Of a DNA stretch of 64,000 nucleotides, positions 32,624-40,980 are shown piece by piece. The stretch is from Thalassoroseus pseudoceratinae (GTDB taxonomy: Bacteria; Planctomycetota; Planctomycetia; Planctomycetales; Planctomycetaceae). The stretch lies in NCBI RefSeq assembly GCF_011634775.1, contig NZ_JAALXT010000005.1, forward strand, positions 62,001-126,000, read 5' to 3'. Position numbers and translations under genes: made by a program. How positions within the stretch are numbered: position 1 is the first letter of the stretch; each line of letters starts with the position of its first letter. The notes below the pieces were generated by a model. The model was not told where the DNA came from. It did not search any database and saw nothing but the letters and a program-made list of their open reading frames with translations.

Positions 32624-33538
32624 ATGCGAATTATCGATCCTCATATCCACGTGACATCCCGCACCACCGACGATTACGAAGCGATGGCCGCCGCCGGAAT
32701 TGTGGCGATTATCGAACCGGCGTTTTGGCTCGGTCAGCCGCGAACGAAGGTCGGAAGTTTCCTCGATTACTATTCGAGCTTGGTCGGGTTCGAACGCTTT
32801 CGTGCCGGGCAGTTCGGCATTCGGCATTACTGCTGTATCGGGCTGAACTCCAAGGAAGCCAACAATGTGCCTTTGGCTGAAGAAGTCATGGAGGCGTTGC
32901 CATTGTTCTTGGCGAAGGAAGGTGTGGTCGCGGTTGGTGAAATCGGTTTCGACGACCAAACCGCCGCCGAAGAACGTTTCTTTCATGAGCAAGTCGAACT
33001 CGCCAACGAAGTCGATTTGCCGATCATGATTCACACCCCACACCGCAACAAGAAAGAGGGCACGAGCCGCAGTATGGATGTGCTCGAAGAACACGGAGTG
33101 GAACCGCACCGGGCAGTGATTGATCACAACAACGAAGAAACCGTGAAAGAGGTGCTCGACCGCGGTTTTTGGGCAGCGTTCACGATCTATCCCAAAACCA
33201 AGATGGGCAACGAACGGATGGTCGAGGTCGTCAAGAAGTACGGCTCGGAACGGATCATCGTCGATTCCGCTGCCGATTGGGGCGTGTCCGATCCGCTTGC
33301 GGTACCGAAGACGGCCAAGCTCATGGCTGAGCGGGGGATTTCTCAATCGCAAATCGAGGACGTTGTCTACAACAACGCTCTCGCTGCATACGGTCAAAGC
33401 GGACAAATGAACGAAGAGGACTGGCTCAAACCGCAAGCCATTGACCAACGAAATCTCTTCGCCGGCAACAGTGTCCTGCGTGGGGGACAAGAACCCCGCG
33501 TCGAGACACCGAAAGATGATTCTTCCATCATTGAGTAA
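32624..33538 (+). CDS. eboB: EboB-like TatD-family metal-dependent hydrolase
   Basis: A 304-residue TIM-barrel hydrolase of the amidohydrolase/TatD group. Metal-ligand motifs are DPHIHVTSR (residues 5-13), GEIGFDDQTAAEERFFHEQV (about 105-124), MIHTPHRN (about 137-144), VIDHNNEET (about 166) and IVDSAADWG (about 210-218). The particular spacing and the run GRSF/FDYYSSLVGFERFRA fit the EboB member of the ebo cluster. It lies 50 nt after the unknown gene on the same strand, separated by a heptamer repeat, with a weak ribosome site. Together with eboA this defines a partial ebo locus; the prenyltransferase, sugar-isomerase and dehydroquinate-synthase-like members are not in this window. The substrate is unknown. 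Confidence 0.82.
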   Translation: MRIIDPHIHVTSRTTDDYEAMAAAGIVAIIEPAFWLGQPRTKVGSFLDYYSSLVGFERFRAGQFGIRHYCCIGLNSKEANNVPLAEEVMEALPLFLAKEGVVAVGEIGFDDQTAAEERFFHEQVELANEVDLPIMIHTPHRNKKEGTSRSMDVLEEHGVEPHRAVIDHNNEETVKEVLDRGFWAAFTIYPKTKMGNERMVEVVKKYGSERIIVDSAADWGVSDPLAVPKTAKLMAERGISQSQIEDVVYNNALAAYGQSGQMNEEDWLKPQAIDQRNLFAGNSVLRGGQEPRVETPKDDSSIIE

Positions 33539-33560
33539 GAGTCCGTGACCTCATCCTGGA

Positions 33561-34814
33561 CTAAACCGCGGACGTGGGCGGGGCTTGCTTCCACCGTTCC
33601 AACAAGACGGCTCCCAAATGCCCGCCGAAGCCGAGCGACAACTTGAGCAACCGATGCAGTCCCGACTGTTGGATCGGTTGATTCGAGAGGTTCAGCGAGC
33701 ACGCCGGATCGAGGTTGTCACAATTGACGGTGCCGGGGAGAACTCCATCGCGGAGTGCGAGCAAACTGACAGCGATCTCCACACTCCCCGCCGCCCCGAG
33801 CAAATGCCCAAGACCTCCCTTGATGCCGAAGCAGGGCACTTGTGATGACGAACCAAACACGTTGCGAATCGCAAGGGATTCGTGCAAATCGTTGATCAGC
33901 GTGGCTGTCCCGTGGACATTGATGGCATCGATTTCCATTGGGGATATGTTGGCCCGTTGGCAGACGGTGTGAATCAGATTGGTCGTCGATGCCGCTGACG
34001 GGTCGAGCGTGGTGAGACCACTGGCATCCGCCGCCATTCCGCCAGTTCGCCAAACCGCCCACGGAGTCAATCCCCGAGTGATGGCCGACCGTGCCCGTTC
34101 CATCACCACCACCGCCGCACCTTCGCCGAGTGCGAAGCCGGACCGGGCGCGGTCAAACGGACGACACACCGCAGCGGGTTCGATGTCGGGACTCGTCTTC
34201 GCCAGCACTCCCATTTTCTGATAAGCGGCGTACAACATCGGCACGAGCGACGCATCTCCGCTGCCAGCGAGGACCACATCGCAGTGGCCATCGCGAACCA
34301 ATTCGTACCCGCGTTGCAAGCACGCCAGACCCGTCGTGCAAGCGGCCACCGGACACAATGCGGCTCCCCGAAGATCGAACGATTTGGCAATCTCCGAAGC
34401 TGGCGTTGAAGGCAAAAGTTGTTGCCAGACGGTTGCGGGGTCGTTCGACGATCGCGATAGCACCGCCAGCGAACCTTTGCTGGTGCCGATCACACAACCG
34501 AGCCGATGACGGGGACGATCGATTTCGGAAAACCGAGCCTCCTCCGTGGCTTCATACGCGGCTTGCTCGATCAATCGCGTCAACGGATTCGATTCGGCCA
34601 TTCCCGCGTCGGACAAAAGTCGAGCCGGAGCAGCTAACACGTTCACCGGCCAATGACCACGACGATCGCGATGTTCCAGCTCCGTTGGTTCGACGCATCG
34701 CACACCGGAATGACCGGCGAGAAGGTTCCGCCATGTGGTTTCTCGATCGATTCCGAGTGAAGTCGTCAGCCCAACACCGCTGATGACTACCGGATTGTCA
34801 TCCAAATCAGACAC
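33561..34814 (-). CDS. Beta-ketoacyl-ACP synthase (KAS II/FabF-like)
   Basis: The start is GTG 34814 (VSDLDDNPVVISGVGLTTSL), which overlaps the upstream gene's stop by 8 nt. The frame runs open to 34886, but that would read through the whole end of the small membrane protein. The 417-residue product has the thiolase fold with active-site cysteine in AACTTGLACLQRG (about 165-177), histidines in NVHGTATLINDLHE (about 305) and GIKGGLGHLLGAAGS (about 345), and the GFALGEGAAVVVMERA block. It carries out Claisen condensation of acyl groups on ACP. It is the third gene of the HYExAFE-membrane protein-KAS set, so it may serve a specialised lipid pathway instead of housekeeping FabF. Confidence 0.85.
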   Translation of the reverse strand: MSDLDDNPVVISGVGLTTSLGIDRETTWRNLLAGHSGVRCVEPTELEHRDRRGHWPVNVLAAPARLLSDAGMAESNPLTRLIEQAAYEATEEARFSEIDRPRHRLGCVIGTSKGSLAVLSRSSNDPATVWQQLLPSTPASEIAKSFDLRGAALCPVAACTTGLACLQRGYELVRDGHCDVVLAGSGDASLVPMLYAAYQKMGVLAKTSPDIEPAAVCRPFDRARSGFALGEGAAVVVMERARSAITRGLTPWAVWRTGGMAADASGLTTLDPSAASTTNLIHTVCQRANISPMEIDAINVHGTATLINDLHESLAIRNVFGSSSQVPCFGIKGGLGHLLGAAGSVEIAVSLLALRDGVLPGTVNCDNLDPACSLNLSNQPIQQSGLHRLLKLSLGFGGHLGAVLLERWKQAPPTSAV

Positions 34815-35064
34815 GACGACTCGACTTGCATACCGCGAACAACGCCAGTCCCGCCAATCCCCCCACAATGATGTACTCGACGACAAAGCTCTGGGTCTGA
34901 ACGATTTGCGTCGGTGGAGTTGGTGCGTTCTGTGGCGGTGTGGTGTTGGGATCGGCTTCTGTTTGCGCAGCGACCGGCCACGTAACCAAGCTTCCCAAGA
35001 CGAACGTCAATCCCCAACAAACCCGACGGATCATAGTCGATTCCCACAAACGTGACGGCTTCAT
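34807..35064 (-). CDS. Small single-pass membrane protein
   Basis: An 85-residue protein starting at 35064, where its ATG overlaps the TGA of the HYExAFE gene as ATGA (4-nt overlap). It has a signal-like N-terminus (IRRVCWGLTFVLGSLVTWPV, about 12-31), a Pro/Thr/Gln-rich linker (TEADPNTTPPQNAPTPPTQI) and one C-terminal membrane helix (VEYIIVGGLAGLALFAVC, about 61-78) ended by KSSRRV. It is probably anchored with a short cytoplasmic tail. Function unknown; the overlaps on both sides argue that it is a real, coupled gene. Confidence 0.65.
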   Translation of the reverse strand: MKPSRLWESTMIRRVCWGLTFVLGSLVTWPVAAQTEADPNTTPPQNAPTPPTQIVQTQSFVVEYIIVGGLAGLALFAVCKSSRRV

Positions 35065-35567
35065 AGCATGTCCGAGATCGGTGAGCGTAATTCTCGAAAC
35101 ACTCCGCGCGGCAATGTGACCGTGCCCCAACGTGAGGAACGAACTCGCATCGCGGCGGCGAATTCGTCCACACTCACGCCGTAAAAAGCATAGGTTTCTT
35201 CACGATAACGCACAACCGACGCGGTGTCGAACTCCGTTTCCCACTGGTCATCGAGAATTTGGTACGCGAAGATCAACCATGCCCGAAAACCTTCGCCAAA
35301 TACCGTCTGCCAATGTTGGAGACTCTCAATGTCATCCTCAGTGGCCCAGTTCTCCCATTTCGATTGACCAGCCGTTGGGAACTTCCGTCCTTTGACATCG
35401 ACCAGCAGATTGGGCCCCTCTTTCGCCGATACGATGAAGTCGAACGACTTCAATGATGCGTCGTCGATGAGGGCTCGCCGTTTTTCGTCAATCGCCACAT
35501 ACGGCACGTACCCGGCACGCAGAAATTCCTCGAAGGCTGCATCATAATGGTTGCACCGTCGGACCAC
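35061..35567 (-). CDS. HYExAFE-type protein, putative PD-(D/E)XK nuclease fold
   Basis: A 168-residue protein beginning MVRRCNHYDAAFEEFLRAGY. The HYxxAFE motif at residues 7-13 fits the planctomycete family named after it. SFDFIVSAKEGPNLLVDVKG (about 40-59) gives a D...DVKG pattern like the PD-(D/E)XK nuclease core, so nucleic-acid cleavage or binding is possible but inferred. It has no signal peptide. It overlaps the small membrane protein gene by 4 nt and lies downstream of the sulfatase gene, with an 8-bp dyad (35605-35631) in the 84-nt gap. Confidence 0.75.
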   Translation of the reverse strand: MVRRCNHYDAAFEEFLRAGYVPYVAIDEKRRALIDDASLKSFDFIVSAKEGPNLLVDVKGRKFPTAGQSKWENWATEDDIESLQHWQTVFGEGFRAWLIFAYQILDDQWETEFDTASVVRYREETYAFYGVSVDEFAAAMRVRSSRWGTVTLPRGVFRELRSPISDML

Positions 35568-35604
35568 GTGCCGTCTCCATTCCGATCCGATTGATCCAAA
35601 CAGA

Positions 35605-35631
35605 TGTTAACCGATCCAGCACAGGTTAACA
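35605..35631. promoter_or_regulatory. TGTTAACC spaced dyad upstream of the HYExAFE gene
   Basis: TGTTAACC (35605-35612) and GGTTAACA (35624-35631) are perfect arms around 11 nt. The dyad lies 38 nt upstream of the HYExAFE start and 20 nt past the sulfatase stop. An operator for the three-gene set is possible. Confidence 0.35.
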
Positions 35632-35651
35632 AGCGTATCGTGAATCGGAGA

Positions 35652-37292
35652 TCACTTCTTACGTTTCGGCTTCAATTGATTTCTTGTGCTCTTGCGGAAG
35701 TTCAACGGTGTGAGTTCGTCGCGAACCGGTGCCAGTTGCCGACCTTTGAGGCGATCCAGGTTTTCCGCCATCTCGAACCATTGAGCAGACATCTGCTGAA
35801 CCCGTTCGGGATGCTGATCGGCCAGGTCATGGAGTTCGGTGCGGTCATCGGCGAGATTGTAAAGTTCCCAGCGGCCGCGTTTGGCGGAGACAAGTTTCCA
35901 ATCGCCTTGACGCAACGCCCGATCGGTGCCGAAATGGAAGTACAAGTTTTCGTGTGGTTGGCGGGTCTGGCCGTGGAAGATCGGTAACAACGATCGCCCC
36001 TGAAGCGGATCAATCTTCCGATCGCCAATTTGCGTCGGGTACTTTGCATCCGCGACGTCGATAAACGTCGCCATAAAGTCGATGAGATGCCCCGGCTGAC
36101 GGACAATCGATCCGGGTTCGGTTTTCAGTCCGTCCGGCCAGTGAGCGATGAGCGGTGAAGAGATCCCACCTTCGTGCTGATTCTGTTTGTACAACCGGAA
36201 TGGTGTGTTCCCCGCGTGGGCCCAGCTGGCATCGTAGGTCCAATACGATTTTGGGTTCCACGGCTTGAGATTGCGTCCCCGCGTCCGTTCGAAAGGACAT
36301 GCGCCGTTATCGGAGCAGAACAAGAAGAGTGTGTTATCGAGGGCGTCTTTTTGCTTCAGATCATCCACAATGCGGCCGACGTTCTGATCGAGGACATCGA
36401 CCATCGCTGCGAACACTTCCATCCGGTCGGCTTCCCATTGTTGTTCGTCGTCGGCGAGTTCCTCCCAAGCGGGGATATGGTCCGGACGCGGACTCAGCTT
36501 CCATTTCGCGGGTAGCAAACCACTTTCGATCTGTCGCTGGTGACGCTCCCGCCGGATTTCGTCCCAACCGGCATCGTAGACGCCGTCGTACTTTTTCACG
36601 GCTTCCTTCGGTGCTTGCAGCGGATAGTGCGGAGCGTTGAAAGCCACATACAGCAAGAATGGTTTCTCGCTTTCACTGGCTTCATCCAGGAACTGCAACG
36701 CGAAATCGCCGATCGCATTTGTGGTGTAGAACGGTCGCCCGTTCAGCGTCTCGGGGACTTCCCATTGCTCGCCGTTCAATCGGAAAGTGTTGTCGCCGGT
36801 GAAAAAATTCGTGGCTCCGGAAAGATGTCCCCAATACCGATCGAAACCGAAGTCTGTCGGCTGTTTGCTCAGATGCCATTTTCCGACCATCGCGGTCAAG
36901 TAACCTGCCTTCGAGAGCACTTCGGCAATCGTCGCCCCACGACTGAGCGACGCGCTACCGGCTTGGTCGCAGTACACACCCGTCAGCAACGAAACTCGCG
37001 ATGAGTGACATTTCGCCGTGTTGTAAAATTGCGATAACCGCAAACCGTTCGCCGCAAGACGGTCCAGATTCGGCGTTTGAATTTCCGAGCCGTAACACCC
37101 AAGATCCGCGAACCCTAGGTCATCGGCCATGATGAGCACAATGTTCGGCTTACGAGAACTTTCCGCCGCTTCGCTTCGCTCGATCACCAGGACCGACAGA
37201 ATCGCACCAGTGGTGAGTAGAACGAGCGATAACCACTTGTGTCGCGACGGACTTGTTGATTCCGTTGGCTGGGGTTGGCAGCAGCGTGTCAT
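35652..37292 (-). CDS. Exported sulfatase
   Basis: A 546-residue protein with an N-terminal signal anchor (KWLSLVLLTTGAILSVLVIE, about 19-38). The sulfatase core starts with PNIVLIMADDLGFADLGCYG (metal-binding Asp pair). The catalytic cysteine region is AKCHSSRVSLLTGVY (about 97-111), that is C-H-S-S-R where the usual pattern is C-x-P-S-R; formylglycine formation at this Cys is expected but not certain. KWHLSK (about 138) and LFCSDNGACPFER (about 327) match further conserved blocks, and the C-terminus carries the usual small domain. It hydrolyses sulfate esters of exported glycans. It lies 125 nt downstream of the sigma/anti-sigma pair on the same strand, which may control it. Confidence 0.9.
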   Translation of the reverse strand: MTRCCQPQPTESTSPSRHKWLSLVLLTTGAILSVLVIERSEAAESSRKPNIVLIMADDLGFADLGCYGSEIQTPNLDRLAANGLRLSQFYNTAKCHSSRVSLLTGVYCDQAGSASLSRGATIAEVLSKAGYLTAMVGKWHLSKQPTDFGFDRYWGHLSGATNFFTGDNTFRLNGEQWEVPETLNGRPFYTTNAIGDFALQFLDEASESEKPFLLYVAFNAPHYPLQAPKEAVKKYDGVYDAGWDEIRRERHQRQIESGLLPAKWKLSPRPDHIPAWEELADDEQQWEADRMEVFAAMVDVLDQNVGRIVDDLKQKDALDNTLFLFCSDNGACPFERTRGRNLKPWNPKSYWTYDASWAHAGNTPFRLYKQNQHEGGISSPLIAHWPDGLKTEPGSIVRQPGHLIDFMATFIDVADAKYPTQIGDRKIDPLQGRSLLPIFHGQTRQPHENLYFHFGTDRALRQGDWKLVSAKRGRWELYNLADDRTELHDLADQHPERVQQMSAQWFEMAENLDRLKGRQLAPVRDELTPLNFRKSTRNQLKPKRKK

Positions 37293-37417
37293 CGTGTGAT
37301 CTCCAATCGAGCATCATTGTGGATCATGCGGGATATGTGTTTTGAGTATCCCGGCATCATCGGCACAGTTCAACTTCGACAGCATTTTGCACGACGACAC
37401 CACACCGGCCGACAGCT

Positions 37418-37819
37418 CTACAGCGAGTGTGGCGGAAACGGTTTGGTGAGTGGTTGCCAACGCAATTGACGCTCGCGGAGAGTTTGAACGTCTTGCTCGA
37501 ACATCAGTTCGGCGTCCAACTCAATCACGGCGGGGGAAGTTGTGTGGAACCCGTCTTCAAAGAGAATTTGCGTCATACTCCGAAGCGACAACACATGACT
37601 GATCGATGGAAGCGGGCGGATCGACAGGCACAAACCGCACACAACCGCCAACAGCGATACCGCCCCCAAGATGCGTTCACGCCATCGGTCGACTTGGCAC
37701 GTTCGCTCCACTTGCTGCATCGTGCGACGACGCAACGACGAAGGCAATGTCGGTTCATCCGCACCCAAGCGAATCAGTTGCTCGAACTCTGCAAATTCAG
37801 CGTCGTGATGATCAGTCAT
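37418..37819 (-). CDS. Putative anti-sigma factor, membrane anchored
   Basis: A 133-residue protein whose ATG overlaps the ECF sigma stop by 8 nt. The N-terminal 50 residues are soluble and charged and lack the HxxxCxxC zinc-finger of many anti-sigma factors. A single membrane helix (ILGAVSLLAVVCGLCLSI, about 50-67) follows, then about 65 residues on the far side. The gene position, one-helix topology and coupling support an anti-sigma role; the sequence alone does not prove it. Confidence 0.55.
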   Translation of the reverse strand: MTDHHDAEFAEFEQLIRLGADEPTLPSSLRRRTMQQVERTCQVDRWRERILGAVSLLAVVCGLCLSIRPLPSISHVLSLRSMTQILFEDGFHTTSPAVIELDAELMFEQDVQTLRERQLRWQPLTKPFPPHSL

Positions 37820-38378
37820 GCGTCACCTCGTTGGCCAGGGATTCCAACATCGGCTGCAATTTCTGTAAGGCGTACCGGTAACGGCTGGCAATTGTGTTCG
37901 GTGATTCGTCCATCACCGCCGCAATTTCCGCGAACGTCATTTCCTCCCAAACCTTCAAAACGACAACTTCCGATTGAGTGATCGGCAATTTCTCCAATGC
38001 CACTTGGATATGCCGACGCAGTTCTTCCTGATCGAGTTCGATCCCAACCTCCACATGCGATTCCAACACGATGGATGGCAGAGGGACCGGTTTTCGGCGA
38101 CTGAGCAATCGAAACGCTTCGTTTCGGACGATTCTCAGCAAATAAGCCCACGGGTAATCCGCCCGAACCAAACCGTGCGGACGTCGGGCGACGCGGACGA
38201 ATGCCGCCTGAAAGACGTCTTCCGCATCATCCCGATGCCGGGTCAGAGCGTACGCGTACCGCACCAACCGACTCGCGGTAAGATCGTAGAGCGCATCGAG
38301 AGCTTCTGACGATCCTTGCGAGAGTCGCAGTAGGCAGTCGTGAACCTGATCGGAAATGTTGGGCATTGGATCATTCAC
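37812..38378 (-). CDS. ECF RNA polymerase sigma factor
   Basis: A 188-residue sigma70-family factor with region 2 (about 25-90; LVRYAYALTRHRDDAEDVFQ, then YPWAYLLRIVRNEAFRLLSR) and region 4 (about 125-180; LPITQSEVVVLKVWEEMTFA and SPNTIASRYRYAL helix-turn-helix). It has no regions 1 or 3, so it is an ECF type. No Shine-Dalgarno is obvious at 38378 or at the inner ATG 38366. Upstream lie an AT-rich 7-bp dyad (38405-38425) and a C-rich 17-mer shared with the DUF1549 promoter region. It probably directs its own operon, which may include the sulfatase. Confidence 0.88.
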   Translation of the reverse strand: MNDPMPNISDQVHDCLLRLSQGSSEALDALYDLTASRLVRYAYALTRHRDDAEDVFQAAFVRVARRPHGLVRADYPWAYLLRIVRNEAFRLLSRRKPVPLPSIVLESHVEVGIELDQEELRRHIQVALEKLPITQSEVVVLKVWEEMTFAEIAAVMDESPNTIASRYRYALQKLQPMLESLANEVTHD

Positions 38379-38390
38379 AATAACCCATTG

Positions 38391-38425
38391 ACCCGCCCGC
38401 TCACAAAGTTTGTCTAAAAAACTTT
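38391..38425. promoter_or_regulatory. C-rich 17-mer and AT dyad upstream of the ECF sigma gene
   Basis: ACCCGCCCGCTCACAAA (38391-38407) overlaps AAAGTTT-GTCTAAA-AAACTTT (38405-38425). It lies within 50 nt of the sigma start and just past the pfk stop. It could be an autoregulated promoter or the pfk terminator; a T run (minus strand) adjoins it. Confidence 0.3.
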
Positions 38426-38456
38426 CGAAAAAATGCCCGTCAGTATTCGGTTGGCG

Positions 38457-39833
38457 TTAATCCAAGAACTGCATCCGTTTGTGGACATCGACATTCATAC
38501 TTTGATAGCGATTGTTCAAATTGCTAGGACTGAAAGCCGTGTTCAGAATGTGTTCCACATCGTCGGAGCCAATCGCGTTGTCGAAAATGGTCTTGAGAAA
38601 CGCGCGACCGAGTTTCGAGGGTTGCATGCGATGAGAGTCGTAGAACGATGGGTGCAAGCGACGAGCGTGAATGTGGTTCCAACGGTCGCACATTTTGTTC
38701 GCATGGATCGAATCGACATAGAACCCACGTGAGTCAGACCACTGCAAGGTTGCGATTTCGTTATTCCGACCTTCATTGATGAGATCGACGGCCTTCCCAC
38801 CAAGTTGCGAGGCATAAAACCGGTCAAATTGAATCGGACGACCACCACGTTGCGTGTGCCCCACTTTCCGGGTGAAGATCGCGCTGGTCGCTTTCATGTC
38901 GCGTCGGCGGGAGATAAAGAACTCATCGCCAAGACGCTCGCAAAGCATGGCTTTCAGTGCTTCGGCGGCACCGCTGAGTCGGACATTCCCTGCGGGGTCC
39001 ACTGAGAACGATTCCGCCCCCAGCATGTTGCCTTGATCGTCTTCCACGCCTTCACCGATGGCGATGACGACGTGTTTCTGCATGTCGTACAACTCGCGAA
39101 CCCGTGCTTCGACGTGATCGAGATCCATGCGAGACTCAGGCAACAAGATGATATCGGGCTGTCCGTACGCCGATCCAAGAGCGATATATCCGGAGTGCCG
39201 CCCCATCACCTCGACAATGGCAATTCGTCGATGGCTTTCTGCCGTGGTGCGGATTCGCGAAATCGACTGAGCCACCACGAAAACCGCCGTTGCGTATCCA
39301 GGGACGGCGAAATTGATAATTTCCCCGAGTTCGAGTTCCTCCCGGTCACATTCGTAGACGTAGTCGGTTCGACCATCCGGCGTGGTCACACGTCGCCAGG
39401 CGTTGCACTCATCGAGATAGTTCAACCCAAGGTCGTTGTCGATCGTCTTGGGAGCCAACACGCATGGGAAGTACTCGGTTAGCGGCTGCATCCCACTGAT
39501 TGTGCCGTCACCGCCGATACAAATGAGCCCCTCCAGTTCCAACTTGGAGAGCCGCTGCATGACCTGCTTGAGTTCATCCGTCTTGGCAGGGTCGATGTAG
39601 GTTCGCGATGCGCCCAACAACGTCCCCCCCAAGCGGGGGTCAAGTTCGGGAATGGTGGAATACAGCGGATTCAAACGGACGTGCGGAACGCGGCTGTCGA
39701 TCATGCCGCCGAAACCTTTGACGATTCCGTAGACTTCAATTTCCAGTTGGTTGGCCCGTTCGACCGCTCCGTGAATGGTCGCGTTTAATGCTGGTGTGTC
39801 TCCACCGGCGGTCAAAATCGCGATTCGTCGCAT
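38457..39833 (-). CDS. pfkA: 6-phosphofructokinase
   Basis: The start at 39833 (MRRIAILTAGGDTPALNATI) removes 28 non-homologous residues from the longer frame. The 458-residue product shows the PFK motifs CIGGDGTISG (about 95-104), APKTIDNDLG (about 117-126), EVMGRHSGYIAL (about 188-199) and HTQRGGRP (about 345). Gly in GGDG is the ATP-type residue, whereas Lys in PKTIDND is typical of pyrophosphate-type or group III enzymes. The phosphoryl donor is therefore likely ATP but not certain. It catalyses phosphorylation of fructose 6-phosphate in glycolysis. It is longer than E. coli PfkA (about 320). It stands upstream of the sigma gene on the same strand but is separated from it by the regulatory dyad. 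Confidence 0.88.
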   Translation of the reverse strand: MRRIAILTAGGDTPALNATIHGAVERANQLEIEVYGIVKGFGGMIDSRVPHVRLNPLYSTIPELDPRLGGTLLGASRTYIDPAKTDELKQVMQRLSKLELEGLICIGGDGTISGMQPLTEYFPCVLAPKTIDNDLGLNYLDECNAWRRVTTPDGRTDYVYECDREELELGEIINFAVPGYATAVFVVAQSISRIRTTAESHRRIAIVEVMGRHSGYIALGSAYGQPDIILLPESRMDLDHVEARVRELYDMQKHVVIAIGEGVEDDQGNMLGAESFSVDPAGNVRLSGAAEALKAMLCERLGDEFFISRRRDMKATSAIFTRKVGHTQRGGRPIQFDRFYASQLGGKAVDLINEGRNNEIATLQWSDSRGFYVDSIHANKMCDRWNHIHARRLHPSFYDSHRMQPSKLGRAFLKTIFDNAIGSDDVEHILNTAFSPSNLNNRYQSMNVDVHKRMQFLD

Positions 39834-39975
39834 GCTGTCACTCTCGTAACTTTGGGTCTGAAAACGAGCGCTCGCTCTTGATAACGGACTTCGCACAGCA
39901 TATCGAATTCGAGCCATCCGCGCAGGAGCGAGCAGCGAAATTTTGATGAAAAGCCCGAATCCGTCTCGGATAGCC

Positions 39976-40848
39976 TCAGCTATCTTTCACCACGGGATTG
40001 GTCAACGTGCCGATTCCGGTGATCTCGATGGAGACCGAATCACCGTTCTCCAGCGTGAATTCGTCCGGCGGAATGATGCCGGTGCCCGTCAAAAGAATGA
40101 CGCCATCGGGGAAGCTGTGATCGCGGCCGAGCCAATCGACAAGACCATCCAAACTCCGTGCCAACTCACCCAGATTGGTGTTGCCCTGGAACACTTCGTT
40201 CTGATTTCGTGAAATCCGCAGCGTGATTTCGGTTTCGGTCAGACTCAGCGGTTGATCGGGGTCGGCCACCTGCACGCACGGCCCAAGACCACAACATTGG
40301 TCATAGACTTTCGCCTGCGGCAAATACAATGGGTTTTCGCCTTCGATGTCTCGCGCGGACATATCATTTCCCACGGTGTGTCCGACGATTCGCATATCCG
40401 GACTGATGACCAAAGCGAATTCCGGTTCCGGGACCGACCAATTGCTGTCGGCTCGTACGCGGACCGGTTCGCCAGGGCCGGAAACCCGTCGTGGCATGCC
40501 CTTGAAGAACAACTCTGGACGGTCGGCAGTGTAAACCCGATCGTAATGAGACGCGGCCGATTCGGACTCTTCCATCCGAGCTTTCTGACTCCGCTGGTAG
40601 GTCACACCGGCTGCCCAAACTTCCTGACGGTCAATCGGTGCCAGCCACTGAACGTCATCCCAACCGAGCGGGTCTTCGGTTTGATCCACCAGGAACTTGG
40701 ATAAGCCGATGGGATCGGGCGCATGAAGTACGTCGCTAAATGTTCGCACGTGGTCAACTTGCGTGAGATCGAGCAAACGCAGATGGTCGTCTTCCACCAT
40801 CGCCATTCGCAATTCATTGCTCGAAAGCAGGACCTTGGCCAATCGCAT
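39976..40848 (-). CDS. Fumarylacetoacetate hydrolase-family enzyme
   Basis: A 290-residue protein with the FAH fold. WAAGVTYQRSQKARMEES (about 78-95), LFFKGMPRRVSGPGEPVRVR, a metal-binding EPEFALVISPDM (about 141-152), GNDMSARDIEGENPLYLPQA and GTGIIPPDEFTLENGDSVSI are visible. The GVTYxRSxxAR...YDRVY pattern resembles 2-keto-3-deoxy-sugar acid dehydratases such as those for arabinonate or xylonate. That reaction is inferred; the hydrolase superfamily is clear. GGGGAA lies 7 nt upstream of the start. It is transcribed leftward between pirin and pfk. Confidence 0.85.
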   Translation of the reverse strand: MRLAKVLLSSNELRMAMVEDDHLRLLDLTQVDHVRTFSDVLHAPDPIGLSKFLVDQTEDPLGWDDVQWLAPIDRQEVWAAGVTYQRSQKARMEESESAASHYDRVYTADRPELFFKGMPRRVSGPGEPVRVRADSNWSVPEPEFALVISPDMRIVGHTVGNDMSARDIEGENPLYLPQAKVYDQCCGLGPCVQVADPDQPLSLTETEITLRISRNQNEVFQGNTNLGELARSLDGLVDWLGRDHSFPDGVILLTGTGIIPPDEFTLENGDSVSIEITGIGTLTNPVVKDS

Positions 40849-40980
40849 GTCATGTTCCCCGGACTGGGATCGGAAGCTTGATCAATCGTGCACGGAGCAT
40901 ACGACATGCTGAGCCGGTCCTCAACACAACCAACGAGTCCACTCACTGGCGGCTTCCAAAGACTCGGCCACAAAACTCAC

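Noticed and set aside
32411-33490. 359-residue minus-strand frame over eboB
   Set aside because: The plus strand encodes conserved metal-binding motifs of a TatD-type hydrolase; the antisense frame has none.
34815-34886. Longer N-terminus for the beta-ketoacyl synthase from 34886
   Set aside because: The extra residues lie wholly inside the small membrane protein's reading region and have no KAS similarity.
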